The position numbers were made by a program, and so were the translations under genes. This document shows, piece after piece, positions 8,795 to 17,150 of a stretch of 64,000 nt of DNA; position 1 is the first letter of the stretch; every line of letters begins with the position of its first letter. This DNA comes from Amycolatopsis marina (GTDB lineage Bacteria > Actinomycetota > Actinomycetes > Mycobacteriales > Pseudonocardiaceae). Below the pieces are notes generated by a model. The model made no database searches, was not told where the DNA came from, and worked only from the letters and a program-made list of their open reading frames with translations. The DNA is taken from assembly GCF_900111885.1 (NCBI RefSeq), contig NZ_FOKG01000026.1, positions 1-64,000 on the forward strand. Direction: 5' to 3'.

Positions 8795-9139
8795 ATGGCA
8801 GTGGGCGGGAACGGTGGCAAGGAACAGCGGGTGTGTTTCCTCCTCAAGGTCAGACCCGACCGGATGGAGGAGTACCGCAGGCGGCACGCCGAGGTCTGGC
8901 CCGAGATGCTGGCCGCGCTGCGGGAGACCGGCTGGCGGAACTACTCGCTGTTCCTCGCACCGGACGGCCTGCTCGTCGGATATCTCGAGACCGACGACTT
9001 CGACGCCGCGCTGGCCGGGATGGCGGCCACCGAGGTGAACGCGCGGTGGCAGGCCGAGATGGCGCCGTTCTTCGAGGACCTCGACGGCAGGGCGGACGCG
9101 GGAATCGCGCCACTGACCGAGGTCTTCCACCTCGACTGA
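8795..9139 (+). CDS. rhaM: L-rhamnose mutarotase
   Basis: A 114-aa protein of the RhaM/RhaU family, which interconverts the alpha and beta anomers of L-rhamnose so that the isomerase receives its preferred form. The family motifs are clear: VCFLLKVRPDRMEEYRRRH, VWPEM, the TGWRNYSLFL segment and EVNARWQ with MAPFFED near the C-terminus. The ATG at 8795 lacks a strong ribosome site; an internal GTG at 8831 (start of VCFLLK) preceded by AAGGAA is a possible alternative start and would match the usual family N-terminus. The isomerase gene follows after 25 bp. Confidence 0.93.
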   Translation: MAVGGNGGKEQRVCFLLKVRPDRMEEYRRRHAEVWPEMLAALRETGWRNYSLFLAPDGLLVGYLETDDFDAALAGMAATEVNARWQAEMAPFFEDLDGRADAGIAPLTEVFHLD

Positions 9140-9164
9140 CGAACCCTCAAGGGAGGACCGCACG

Positions 9165-10331
9165 ATGCCCGACCGATCCGCCGTGAAAGGGGTGCTGCGC
9201 ACGCAGCACATCGAGACCCCCTCGTGGGCCTTCGGCAACTCCGGTACCCGATTCAAAGTGTTCGCACAGGAGGGCATCCCGCGGGACGCTTTCGAGAAGA
9301 TCGACGACGCCGCGACCGTGCACCGGTTCACCGGTGTGGCGCCGAGCGTGGCAGTGCACATCCCGTGGGACGCGGTGTCCGACTACGCCGAACTCGCCCA
9401 GCACGCGAAGAACGCCGGGGTGACCATCGGGGCGGTCAACCCGAACGTGTTCCAGGACGACGACTACCGGCTGGGCAGCCTCTGCAATCCGGACCCGGCC
9501 GTCCGCCGAAAGGCGGTCGGCCATTTCCTGGAGTGCATCGACATCATGGATGTGACCGGTTCCCGCGATCTGTCCGTCTGGCTGGCCGACGGCCTGAACT
9601 ATCCGGGTCAGGACTCGATCTCGGCACGGCAGGAGCGGCTCGAGGAGTCGTTGCGTGTGGTGTACGACCGGCTCGGTGAGCAGCAGCGGATGCTCTTGGA
9701 GTACAAGTTCTTCGAGCCGGCTTTCTACGCCACGGACGTGCCCGACTGGGGAACCAGCTACGCACACTGTTTGGAGCTGGGTCCGAAGGCACAGGTACTC
9801 GTGGACACCGGGCACCACGCCCCCGGCACGAACATCGAGTTCATCGTCGCCCTGCTGCGGCGCAAGGGCAGGCTCGGCGGCTTCCACTTCAACTCGCGGT
9901 TCTACGCCGACGACGACCTGATGGTCGGCGCGGCCGACCCCTACCAGCTGTTCCGGATCATGTCGGAGATCGTGTTCGGCGGCGGACTCGACCCGAACTC
10001 GGGCGTGGCGTTCATGCTCGACCAGTGCCACAACATCGAGCCGAAGATCCCGGCGCTGATCCGCTCGGTGATGAACGTGCAGGAGGCCACGGCCAAGGCG
10101 CTGCTGGTCGACACCGACGCGCTGCGGACGGCACAGCAGGCCGGTGACGTGCTTGACGCCAACGCCGTGCTCGTCGACGCGTTCGCCACCGACGTGCGGC
10201 CACTGCTCGCCGAGCTGCGCGAGGACATGGGGCTCGACCCCGATCCGATCGCCGCGTACCACCGCAGTGGGCACGCCGCGAAGATCCGTGCGGAACGAGT
10301 CGGCGGCGCGGCCGCCGGGTGGGGAGCCTGA
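9165..10331 (+). CDS. rhaI: L-rhamnose isomerase (RhaI type)
   Basis: A 388-aa TIM-barrel sugar isomerase converting L-rhamnose to L-rhamnulose, of the RhaI type found in actinobacteria and rhizobia rather than the E. coli RhaA type. Supporting segments are HIPWDAVSDY, LEYKFFEPAFY (metal-binding Glu expected here), VDTGHHAPGTNIE, GFHFNSRFYADDDL and the C-terminal DQCHNIEPKI. A GGGAGGA ribosome site lies at 9150-9156 before the ATG. It is flanked by the mutarotase and the aldolase genes, which fixes the pathway assignment. Confidence 0.93.
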   Translation: MPDRSAVKGVLRTQHIETPSWAFGNSGTRFKVFAQEGIPRDAFEKIDDAATVHRFTGVAPSVAVHIPWDAVSDYAELAQHAKNAGVTIGAVNPNVFQDDDYRLGSLCNPDPAVRRKAVGHFLECIDIMDVTGSRDLSVWLADGLNYPGQDSISARQERLEESLRVVYDRLGEQQRMLLEYKFFEPAFYATDVPDWGTSYAHCLELGPKAQVLVDTGHHAPGTNIEFIVALLRRKGRLGGFHFNSRFYADDDLMVGAADPYQLFRIMSEIVFGGGLDPNSGVAFMLDQCHNIEPKIPALIRSVMNVQEATAKALLVDTDALRTAQQAGDVLDANAVLVDAFATDVRPLLAELREDMGLDPDPIAAYHRSGHAAKIRAERVGGAAAGWGA

Positions 10332-10588
10332 CGTGCGACGGACGCTGTTCCTCGCGATGGTTCTGGCGCTGCTGGACACCTCGGCGCTGTACTCCAGAGT
10401 CGCCGTTGACTGTGCGCTGTCCGTGCAGTACCAGCAGGCCTCGAGTGGGACCACGCCCTCGCCCATGCGGGTGGCCGACTTCCGTCTCGGCTGACCTCCC
10501 GCGGGCGCGTCCGCCGACGGGCGCGACCTGCGGGCACCACCGGGCCGATACACCGCCGAACATTTCGCGTACTCGGAAGGAGTCTCCA
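10332..10588 (+). other. 257-bp gap between rhaI and rhaD with a possible 53-codon frame
   Basis: No confident gene is present. A frame starting at GTG 10333 and ending at 10494 would encode 53 residues (hydrophobic start LFLAMVLALLDTSALY, end MRVADFRLG) but shows no recognised family and no clear ribosome site. The aldolase frame is also open backwards through the gap to 10319, but its true start is at 10589. Confidence 0.3.
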
Positions 10589-12634
10589 ATGACCAGCCAG
10601 TCTCATCCGGCCGTGGCCGAGCTGCTCGCCCGCTCGCACGAGCTCGGCGCCGACCGGAGGAACACGAACTTCGCGGGCGGCAACGCCTCCGCGAAGGGCA
10701 CGGCCGTCGACCCCGTCACCGGTACCGATGTCGAACTGATGTGGGTCAAGGGATCCGGTGGTGACCTCGGCACCCTCACCGAGCCCGGGCTCGCGGTGCT
10801 GCGCCTCGACCGAATGCGGGCCCTCGTCGACACCTACCCCGGCGAGGCCCGCGAGGACGAGATGGTGGCCGCGTTCGACTACTGCCTGCACGGCAAGGGC
10901 GGTGCCGCGCCGAGTATCGACACCGCGATGCACGGCCTCGTCGACGCCGCGCACGTCGACCACCTGCATCCCGACTCGGGAATCGCGCTGGCCACGGCGA
11001 TCGACGGCGAAGAACTCACCCGGAAGGTGTTCGGTGACCGGGTGGTGTGGGTGCCGTGGCGGCGGCCGGGCTTCCAGCTGGGACTGGACATCGCCGAGGT
11101 GAAATCGGCGAACCCGGAGGCGATCGGCTGCGTTCTCGGTGGCCACGGCATCACCGCATGGGGGGTGGACAGCGAGGGGTGCAAGCGGAACTCGCTGGAG
11201 ATCATCCGGTCGGCCGAGGCGTATCTGGCCGAACACGGGGCCGCCGAACCGTTCGGGGCGGTGCTTCCGGGTTACGCGCCACTGCCCGAGCGGGAACGCA
11301 GGGAGCGGGCGGCCGCACTGTTCCCGGTGCTGCGCGGCCTGGCGTCCACCGGTGACGCTGTGCTCGGGCACTTCACCGACAGCCCCGGGGTACTGGAATT
11401 CCTGTCGCGAACCGAGCATCCCCGGCTCGCGGCGCTCGGCACCTCGTGTCCTGATCACTTCCTGCGGACGAAGGTCGCTCCACTGGTGGTGGACCTGCCC
11501 GCCGGCACGCCGCTGGAGCGGGTGATCGAGCGCGTGCGGGAGCTGCACGCCGCGTACCGCGAGGAGTACGCCGCCTACTACGCGCGTCACGCCACGCCGG
11601 ACTCACCGCCGATGCGCGGCGCCGACCCCGCGATCGTGCTCGTGCCGGGCGTGGGCATGTTCAGCTTCGGCAGGAACAAGCAGACAGCGCGGGTCGCGGG
11701 TGAGTTCTACGTCAACGCGATCAACGTCATGCGGGGCGCCGAGTCCGTCTCGTCCTATGCCCCCATCCCGGAGTCGGAGAAGTTCCGCATCGAGTACTGG
11801 GAACTCGAGGAGGCCAAGCTGCGTCGGATGCCGGCAGCCAAGCCGCTGGCCGGGCGGATCGCGCTGGTGACCGGCGGGGGATCCGGGATCGGCAAGGCGA
11901 TCGCGCACAGGCTGGCCGCCGAGGGCGCCTGCGTCGCGGTCGCCGACCGCGACGACGAGGCGGCGGCCTCGGTCGCGGCGGAGCTGGGCGGCGCTGACAC
12001 GGCCATCGCGGTCGCGGCTGACGTCACCGACGAGACGGGTGTCGCGGGTGCGGTCGCCGACTGTGCCCTGGCGTTCGGCGGGTTGGACCTCGTGGTGAAC
12101 AACGCGGGGCTGTCAGTGTCGAAGCCGCTGCTGGAGACCACCGGCGCGGACTGGGACCTGCAGCACGACGTGATGGCGAAGGGGTCCTTCCTCGTCTCGC
12201 GCGAGGCGGCGCGGGCCATGATCGCGCAGGACATGGGCGGTGACATCGTCTACATCGCGAGCAAGAACGCGGTGTTCGCGGGGCCGAACAACGTCGCGTA
12301 CGGCGCGACCAAGGCCGACCAGGCGCACCAGGTGCGGTTGCTGGCGGCCGAACTCGGTGAGCACGGAATCAGGGTCAACGGGGTGAACCCGGACGGCGTG
12401 GTCCGCGGATCCGGCATCTTCGCCTCGGGATGGGGAGCGAAGCGCGCCGCGGTCTACGGCGTGCCGGAGGAGAAGCTCGGCGAGTTCTACGCCCAGCGGA
12501 CGCTGCTGAAGCGGGAGGTGCTGCCCGAGCATGTCGCGAACGCCGTGTTCGTGCTCACCGCGGGCGAACTGTCCCACACCACAGGGCTGCACGTCCCGGT
12601 CGACGCGGGCGTCGCGGCGGCATTCCTGCGGTAG
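10589..12634 (+). CDS. rhaD: Bifunctional rhamnulose-1-phosphate aldolase / short-chain dehydrogenase
   Basis: A 681-aa fusion. The N-terminal ~400 residues form a class II aldolase/adducin domain (TNFAGGNASAKG; DHLHPDSGIALA) that splits L-rhamnulose-1-phosphate into dihydroxyacetone phosphate and L-lactaldehyde. The C-terminal ~260 residues are an SDR domain with the Rossmann motif TGGGSGIGKA, NNAG, and the catalytic YGATK, expected to oxidise L-lactaldehyde to L-lactate. The start ATG at 10589 has GGAAGGAG upstream (10576-10582) and begins a normal N-terminus (MTSQSHPAVAELLARSHELG). The fusion is known from actinobacterial and other rhamnose operons. Confidence 0.93.
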   Translation: MTSQSHPAVAELLARSHELGADRRNTNFAGGNASAKGTAVDPVTGTDVELMWVKGSGGDLGTLTEPGLAVLRLDRMRALVDTYPGEAREDEMVAAFDYCLHGKGGAAPSIDTAMHGLVDAAHVDHLHPDSGIALATAIDGEELTRKVFGDRVVWVPWRRPGFQLGLDIAEVKSANPEAIGCVLGGHGITAWGVDSEGCKRNSLEIIRSAEAYLAEHGAAEPFGAVLPGYAPLPERERRERAAALFPVLRGLASTGDAVLGHFTDSPGVLEFLSRTEHPRLAALGTSCPDHFLRTKVAPLVVDLPAGTPLERVIERVRELHAAYREEYAAYYARHATPDSPPMRGADPAIVLVPGVGMFSFGRNKQTARVAGEFYVNAINVMRGAESVSSYAPIPESEKFRIEYWELEEAKLRRMPAAKPLAGRIALVTGGGSGIGKAIAHRLAAEGACVAVADRDDEAAASVAAELGGADTAIAVAADVTDETGVAGAVADCALAFGGLDLVVNNAGLSVSKPLLETTGADWDLQHDVMAKGSFLVSREAARAMIAQDMGGDIVYIASKNAVFAGPNNVAYGATKADQAHQVRLLAAELGEHGIRVNGVNPDGVVRGSGIFASGWGAKRAAVYGVPEEKLGEFYAQRTLLKREVLPEHVANAVFVLTAGELSHTTGLHVPVDAGVAAAFLR

Positions 12635-12684
12635 GCGGGGTCGGCAGAAGCGCTGGTCCGCAACGACGAGGAGAGGCAGGATTC

Positions 12685-14091
12685 ATGACCGACACACGGC
12701 GCAGGCCGAAGATCGGGCTCGTCGCGGGCGGGCTCGGGGCGTACTGGCCACAGTTCCCGGATCTGCTGCCGACGCTCGAGAAGTCGTCGGCCTATGTCAG
12801 CGAGCGGATCTCGGCGTTCGACGCGGACATCGTCGACGTCGGGTTCATCTCCGACGCCCGCGACGGCGCGGCTGCCGCCGAACGGTTGCGTGCGGCGGGT
12901 TGCGACCTCATCGTCGGATTCCTCACCACCTACATGACGGCCACCATGCTGATGCCGGTCGCGCAGCGCAGTGGGGCACCGGTGCTGCTGATCAATCTGC
13001 AGCCGACGGAGTCGATGGAGCATGCCACAGTGGACACCGGCCAGTGGCTGGCCTACTGCGGGGCCTGCCCGCTGTCGGAAATGGCGAACGCGTTCCGCAG
13101 GGCGGGCGTGGAGTTCCGCAGTGTGTCCGGCTACCTGCACGACGAGCGCGCGTGGACGAAGATCGAGCGGTGGATCTCCGCCGCCACCGTCCGGACCGTC
13201 CTGCGGCATGGTCGACACGGCCTGATGGGGCACCTCTACCCGGGCATGTACGACGTCTCCACCGACCTGACCATGGTCAGCGCGCAGCTCGGCGGACACG
13301 TCGAGGTGCTGGAGTTCGACGACCTGCGGATGCGGGTGGAGCAGGTCACCGACGCCGAGGTCGCGGCCAAGGTCACCGAGGCAGAGTCGGTCTTCGAGCT
13401 GGACGAGTCGGTGAACCCCGATTACCTCGTCTGGGGCGCGAAGGTGTCGGTCGGCCTCGACCGGCTCGTCGCCGACTTCGACCTGGACAGTCTCGCGTAC
13501 TACCACCGGGGTCTTGACGGGGAGATCCACGAACGCCTCGGCGCGGGCATGATCCTCGGCGCGAGCCTGCTCACCGCGCGGGGCATCCCGGCGGCGGGGG
13601 AGTACGAACTGCGCACCAGCATGGCGATGCTGATCATGGACGTGCTCGGCGCGGGCGGCTCCTTCACCGAGCTGCAGGCACTCGACTTCGAGCGCGGGCA
13701 CGTCGAGATGGGCCACGACGGGCCCGCGCACCTTGCGATCAGCGCGAAGAAACCGTTGCTGCGTGGTCTCGGCGTCTATCACGGCAAACGCGGCTGGGGC
13801 GTCTCGGTGGAGTTCGACGTCGCGCACGGTCCGGTCACGCTGCTCGGCGTGGGCCAGGACCGCGAGGGGCGGTACTCGCTCATCGTGGCGGAGGGCCAGG
13901 TCGTCGACGGTCCGCTCATGCGGATCGGCAACACCACCAGCCGGGTGGACTTCGGGCGGGATCCGGGGGAGTGGACGGACGACTGGTCGGCCAGCGGTGT
14001 CGCGCACCACTGGGCGCTCGGTCTCGGGCACCGGGTCGGCGAGCTACGTGCGGTGGCGAGCCTGCTCGACCTCCCGCTGACAGTGGTCTGA
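12685..14091 (+). CDS. L-arabinose/L-fucose isomerase family protein
   Basis: A 468-aa protein of the sugar isomerase superfamily that includes AraA and FucI. Supporting segments are IGLVAGGLGAYWPQF at the start, DLIVGFLTTYMTATMLMPVA, LLINLQPTE, GHLYPGMYDVSTDLTMVSAQ and the C-terminal GVAHHWALGLGH. It sits between the aldolase and kinase genes of the rhamnose operon, although a dedicated rhamnose isomerase is already encoded. Its substrate is therefore uncertain: it may act on another deoxy- or pentose sugar that enters through the same kinase, or be a second isomerase. ATG at 12685 has GAGGAGAGGCAGG upstream. Confidence 0.8.
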   Translation: MTDTRRRPKIGLVAGGLGAYWPQFPDLLPTLEKSSAYVSERISAFDADIVDVGFISDARDGAAAAERLRAAGCDLIVGFLTTYMTATMLMPVAQRSGAPVLLINLQPTESMEHATVDTGQWLAYCGACPLSEMANAFRRAGVEFRSVSGYLHDERAWTKIERWISAATVRTVLRHGRHGLMGHLYPGMYDVSTDLTMVSAQLGGHVEVLEFDDLRMRVEQVTDAEVAAKVTEAESVFELDESVNPDYLVWGAKVSVGLDRLVADFDLDSLAYYHRGLDGEIHERLGAGMILGASLLTARGIPAAGEYELRTSMAMLIMDVLGAGGSFTELQALDFERGHVEMGHDGPAHLAISAKKPLLRGLGVYHGKRGWGVSVEFDVAHGPVTLLGVGQDREGRYSLIVAEGQVVDGPLMRIGNTTSRVDFGRDPGEWTDDWSASGVAHHWALGLGHRVGELRAVASLLDLPLTVV

Positions 14092-14092
14092 C

Positions 14093-15496
14093 ATGGACTC
14101 GTTCGTCGCCGTCGACCTCGGCGCCTCCAGTGGCAGGGTCATGCTCGGAGAGGTCACCGACGGCAGGATCGCCCTGTCGGAGGTCCGCCGGTTCGCCACC
14201 GGACCGCGCGAGCGGCCCGAGGGCGGGTTGCGCTGGGACGTCGGGGAGATGGAGGCCGAGATCCGCGCCGGTCTCGCCGACACCGCCTGCGCCCGCCCCG
14301 TGTCGGTCGGGATCGACTCCTGGGCCGTGGACTACGGTCTGCTCGGTCCGGACGGGCAACTTTCCGGGGACGTGCGGTGCTACCGCGACCCGCGGACCGA
14401 CGGCATGGCCGAACGCCTGCGCGCGACCGTGGACGACGCGACCCTGTACGGGATGACCGGCCTGCAGTATCTACCGTTCAACACGATCTACCAACTGCTC
14501 GCCGAGCCGCCGGAACGCCTCGCCGATGCGCGGATGCTGCTCCTGCCGGATCTGCTGGCGTACCGCCTGACCGGGAGGATCGGCGCCGAGGTGACCAACG
14601 CGTCGACCACGGGACTGCTCGACGCGTCGACCCGCCGCTGGTCAACGGAGCTGCTCGCCCGAACCCCGATCCCGGCACCACTGCTGCCCCCGCTGCGCGG
14701 ACCTGGTGAGCGGATCGGGGTCGGTCCTGGCGGTATTCCGGTCGTGGCCGTCGCCTCGCACGACACGGCGTCAGCAGTCGCCGCCGTTCCGGCGTCCGGT
14801 TCGGACTTCGGCTACATCTCCTGTGGCACCTGGTCCCTCGTGGGACTCGAACTGCCCTCGCCGGTGCTCGATGAGCGAGCGCGAATGGCGAATTTCACGA
14901 ACGAGGCCGGGATCGACGGCACGGTTCGCTTCCTGCGCAACACGATGGGCCTGTGGCTACTGAGCGAGTCCCTGCGCGTGTGGAACGGACGGGGCCTCGA
15001 CGTGGACCTGGCGCAGGTGCTGACCGCGGCCGAGGCGGAGCCCGCCTTCGGGTCCGTTGTGGACCCCGACGATCCGGTGTTCCTCACCCCGGGGGACATG
15101 CCGGAACGGATCGCTGATGTCTGCGGACGAACTGGACAGCCCGTGCCGAGGACCCCACCCGCTGTGGTGCGGACGATCCTGGAGTCACTTGCTCTCGCGC
15201 ACGCCCGTTCACTCGACACCGCCGCCCGCCTTTCGGGACGCCGGATTCGCACCGTGCACCTTGTCGGTGGCGGCGCGCGCAACGAGCTCCTCTGCCAGTT
15301 GACCGCGGACGCCTGTGGACTGCCCGTGCACGCGGGGCCCGTTGAGGCGAGCGCTATCGGCAACATCGGTGTTCAGGCCCGTGCCGCGGGCATGCTGCAG
15401 GACATCAGGTCCAGCAGCGCGCCCATCGCCACATACTTCCCACGCGGACGGCGGAGTCGCTGGGACGCGGCCGCGCGCCGGGCGGGACTACGATGA
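14093..15496 (+). CDS. rhaB: Rhamnulokinase (FGGY carbohydrate kinase)
   Basis: A 467-aa kinase of the FGGY family that phosphorylates L-rhamnulose at O1 using ATP. The N-terminal phosphate-binding motif VDLGASSGRVMLG, GIDSWAVDYGLL, the LYGMTGLQYLPFNTIYQL segment, SCGTWSLVG and the C-terminal LVGGGARNELLCQL are all present and typical of RhaB. The start ATG lies one base after the stop of the preceding isomerase gene. The stop overlaps an ATG (ATGA) of a broken gene remnant. It is the last intact gene of the rhamnose operon. Confidence 0.93.
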   Translation: MDSFVAVDLGASSGRVMLGEVTDGRIALSEVRRFATGPRERPEGGLRWDVGEMEAEIRAGLADTACARPVSVGIDSWAVDYGLLGPDGQLSGDVRCYRDPRTDGMAERLRATVDDATLYGMTGLQYLPFNTIYQLLAEPPERLADARMLLLPDLLAYRLTGRIGAEVTNASTTGLLDASTRRWSTELLARTPIPAPLLPPLRGPGERIGVGPGGIPVVAVASHDTASAVAAVPASGSDFGYISCGTWSLVGLELPSPVLDERARMANFTNEAGIDGTVRFLRNTMGLWLLSESLRVWNGRGLDVDLAQVLTAAEAEPAFGSVVDPDDPVFLTPGDMPERIADVCGRTGQPVPRTPPAVVRTILESLALAHARSLDTAARLSGRRIRTVHLVGGGARNELLCQLTADACGLPVHAGPVEASAIGNIGVQARAAGMLQDIRSSSAPIATYFPRGRRSRWDAAARRAGLR

Positions 15497-15622
15497 GCGG
15501 GCCGCGTGTGGCGTTGTTCGCCACCTGCCCCACCGACACGCGGTACTCCCGCCCGGGCCGTCGCGGTCGCCGAGACGGGCATCCCCGAGGTGATCGTCGT
15601 GGACGACGACAGCGGCGCGTGA
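15493..15622 (+). pseudogene. Remnant resembling the start of lutA (lactate utilisation), frameshifted
   Basis: The ATG at 15493 overlaps the rhaB stop codon, as for a translationally coupled gene. The first ~20 codons read MSGPRVALFATCPTDTRYSR, which resembles the N-terminus of LutA/YkgE Fe-S proteins (RVALFxTCxxDxxYP). After about 15550 the frame turns into arginine-rich nonsense, while another frame continues as ARAVAVAETGIPEVIVVDDD and stops at 15620-15622. Full LutA proteins are about 240-250 residues, so most of the gene is gone. lutABC genes commonly accompany rhamnose genes because the pathway yields L-lactate. The identification is tentative because the match is short; the second fragment also resembles a glycosyltransferase-2 motif. 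Confidence 0.45.
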
Positions 15623-15629
15623 CGCGTGC

Positions 15630-16658
15630 TCAGCCCTCGCGTTTGCCGACGGCTACGGTCAGCTGCTGCGACTCACCCCCGCGCGACACGGTCAGGCCGG
15701 TCTCCTCGCCCGGTTCGATATCGCGCAGCGCGGCGAGCACGTCCTCGACCGCGGCGATGTCCTGACCAGCGAACGAGGTGATGACGTCACCGGCCCGGAC
15801 ACCGGCGGAGGTGGCCGGGCCGTTCTCGTCGACCCCGGTGACGAGGGCGCCGCTTTCCGCCTGCACATTGAGCTGTTCACGGATCGCCGGGGTGAGCGGG
15901 CGGAGCGAGACCCCGAGGTAGGGATGGGTCGCCGTGCCGTCGGCCAGCAGCTCGTCCGCGGTGTCGACGACGGTGGCCGCGGGGATCGCGAAGCCCAGTG
16001 AGACCGCTCCCTGGTTGGGCGGGATGTACGCCTCGTTCACCCCGATGATGCGGCCCTGTCCGTCGATGAGGGCGCCACCGGAGTTGCCGGGGGAGATGGA
16101 GGCGTCGGTCTGGATCAGGTCCACCAGTGACTGGGTCTTGGCGGCCGAACCCGGGATCTCCCGGTGCAGCCCGGAGATGATGCCCGCGGTCACGGAGTTC
16201 TCGAAGCCGAGCGGGCTGCCTATCGCCAGCGCGGTCTCGCCGGGCCGGGGCAGTTGCGTGCGGTACTCGGGTACCGGCAGATTCTTGCGTTCGGTCCGCA
16301 CCACGGCGAGGTCGGTGACGGTGTCGGTGGCGAGCACCTCGCCGGGGGACACGGTCCCGTCGGCGTAGGTGAGCTGCACGTCGGTGTGATCGCCGACGAC
16401 GTGCTGGTTGGTGACGACCACGTCGGGTCGCAGTACCACTCCGCTGCCCACTCCGGAGCCGGTACGCACGGTCACCACGCTCGGCGCCAGCCGTTCGGTG
16501 ATGTCGGCCAGCGGTGCCGATTCCCCGGGCGGTGCCGTGACGCTGGACTGGTTCTGGTTCTGGTTCTGGGGCTGGGAGTCTCCGCCGGTGCATCCGCCCG
16601 CGAGGAGCAGGGCGCAGGCGGCGGCGACTCCGGCCGCTCTTGCTCTCGTGGTCCGCAC
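15630..16658 (-). CDS. HtrA/DegP-like trypsin-family serine protease, PDZ lipoprotein
   Basis: A secreted S1C serine protease with one PDZ domain. The N-terminus (RTTRARAAGVAAACALLLAG followed by GC) is a lipoprotein signal peptide with lipobox LAGGC. A short Gln/Asn-rich linker follows. The catalytic triad is visible as TNQHVV (His), VTDLAVV (Asp) and SPGNSGGAL (Ser). The C-terminal ~100 residues (HPYLGVSLRPLTP onward) are a PDZ domain. The frame extends to TTG 16691, but the GTG at 16658 gives a better signal peptide; neither has a strong ribosome site. It probably acts in envelope protein quality control. It is convergent with the rhamnose operon. Confidence 0.88.
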   Translation of the reverse strand: MRTTRARAAGVAAACALLLAGGCTGGDSQPQNQNQNQSSVTAPPGESAPLADITERLAPSVVTVRTGSGVGSGVVLRPDVVVTNQHVVGDHTDVQLTYADGTVSPGEVLATDTVTDLAVVRTERKNLPVPEYRTQLPRPGETALAIGSPLGFENSVTAGIISGLHREIPGSAAKTQSLVDLIQTDASISPGNSGGALIDGQGRIIGVNEAYIPPNQGAVSLGFAIPAATVVDTADELLADGTATHPYLGVSLRPLTPAIREQLNVQAESGALVTGVDENGPATSAGVRAGDVITSFAGQDIAAVEDVLAALRDIEPGEETGLTVSRGGESQQLTVAVGKREG

Positions 16659-16705
16659 GGTCGCAGGGGTACCCGGGATGCGGGTCGCCAATCACCCGTC
16701 GGGTG

Positions 16706-17068
16706 TCAGGGGAGCGGCCGCCGCCCCGCGAACCCGAGGTCGGCGCGGTGATACCAGTTCAACCCGGCGTCACCCTCCAGCCAGCACAGCAACACCGGCA
16801 CGCCGTCGATGTCGGCAGGGAAGTCGACGAGCAGTGGCGCGAATCCCTTGAGTTCGGCGCCGGTCTCCTGCACGATCGCCATCAGTTCGTCCAGCCGCGC
16901 CTGGGCGGCCTTGAGTTCGGCGAGTCCACCGAGTGCGCTCGGAGCGCCACCCGGAGTCTGCGCGAATGCGAGTTCGGCCGCATCCGCCCGCAGTGTCACG
17001 ATCTCGTCCAGTACCGGCCGCAACGCCGTCAGCTCGGCGCGTGCCTCCTCCACCGTGAACAGTCCCAT
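16706..17068 (-). CDS. DUF2203 family protein
   Basis: A 120-aa soluble protein matching the DUF2203 pattern: FTVEEARAELTALRPVLDEI at the start, a long helical middle, and the C-terminal block VDFPADIDGVPVLLCWLEGD followed by NWYHRADLGFAGRRPL. The family is common in actinobacteria and cyanobacteria and has no established function. The gene lies 14 bp upstream of the HtrA-like protease frame on the same strand, so the two may be cotranscribed. Confidence 0.85.
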   Translation of the reverse strand: MGLFTVEEARAELTALRPVLDEIVTLRADAAELAFAQTPGGAPSALGGLAELKAAQARLDELMAIVQETGAELKGFAPLLVDFPADIDGVPVLLCWLEGDAGLNWYHRADLGFAGRRPLP

Positions 17069-17150
17069 CTCAGCAGCGTCCCATGCCCGGCGGTGCTGCC
17101 GGTGACTGGTGGCCGCGGTCGGCGACCCACCAGCACACCGCCGGAGGCTG

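Noticed and set aside
8484..8795. A 103-codon frame spanning the 15-bp repeat with HPSPA pentapeptides
   Set aside because: There is no ribosome site and the repeat is open in several frames on both strands, as expected from a 15-bp period. It is described as a repeat only.
10319..10588. Extended N-terminus for the aldolase/dehydrogenase
   Set aside because: The extra residues are Arg/Pro-rich and a good ribosome site with normal N-terminus occurs at 10589.
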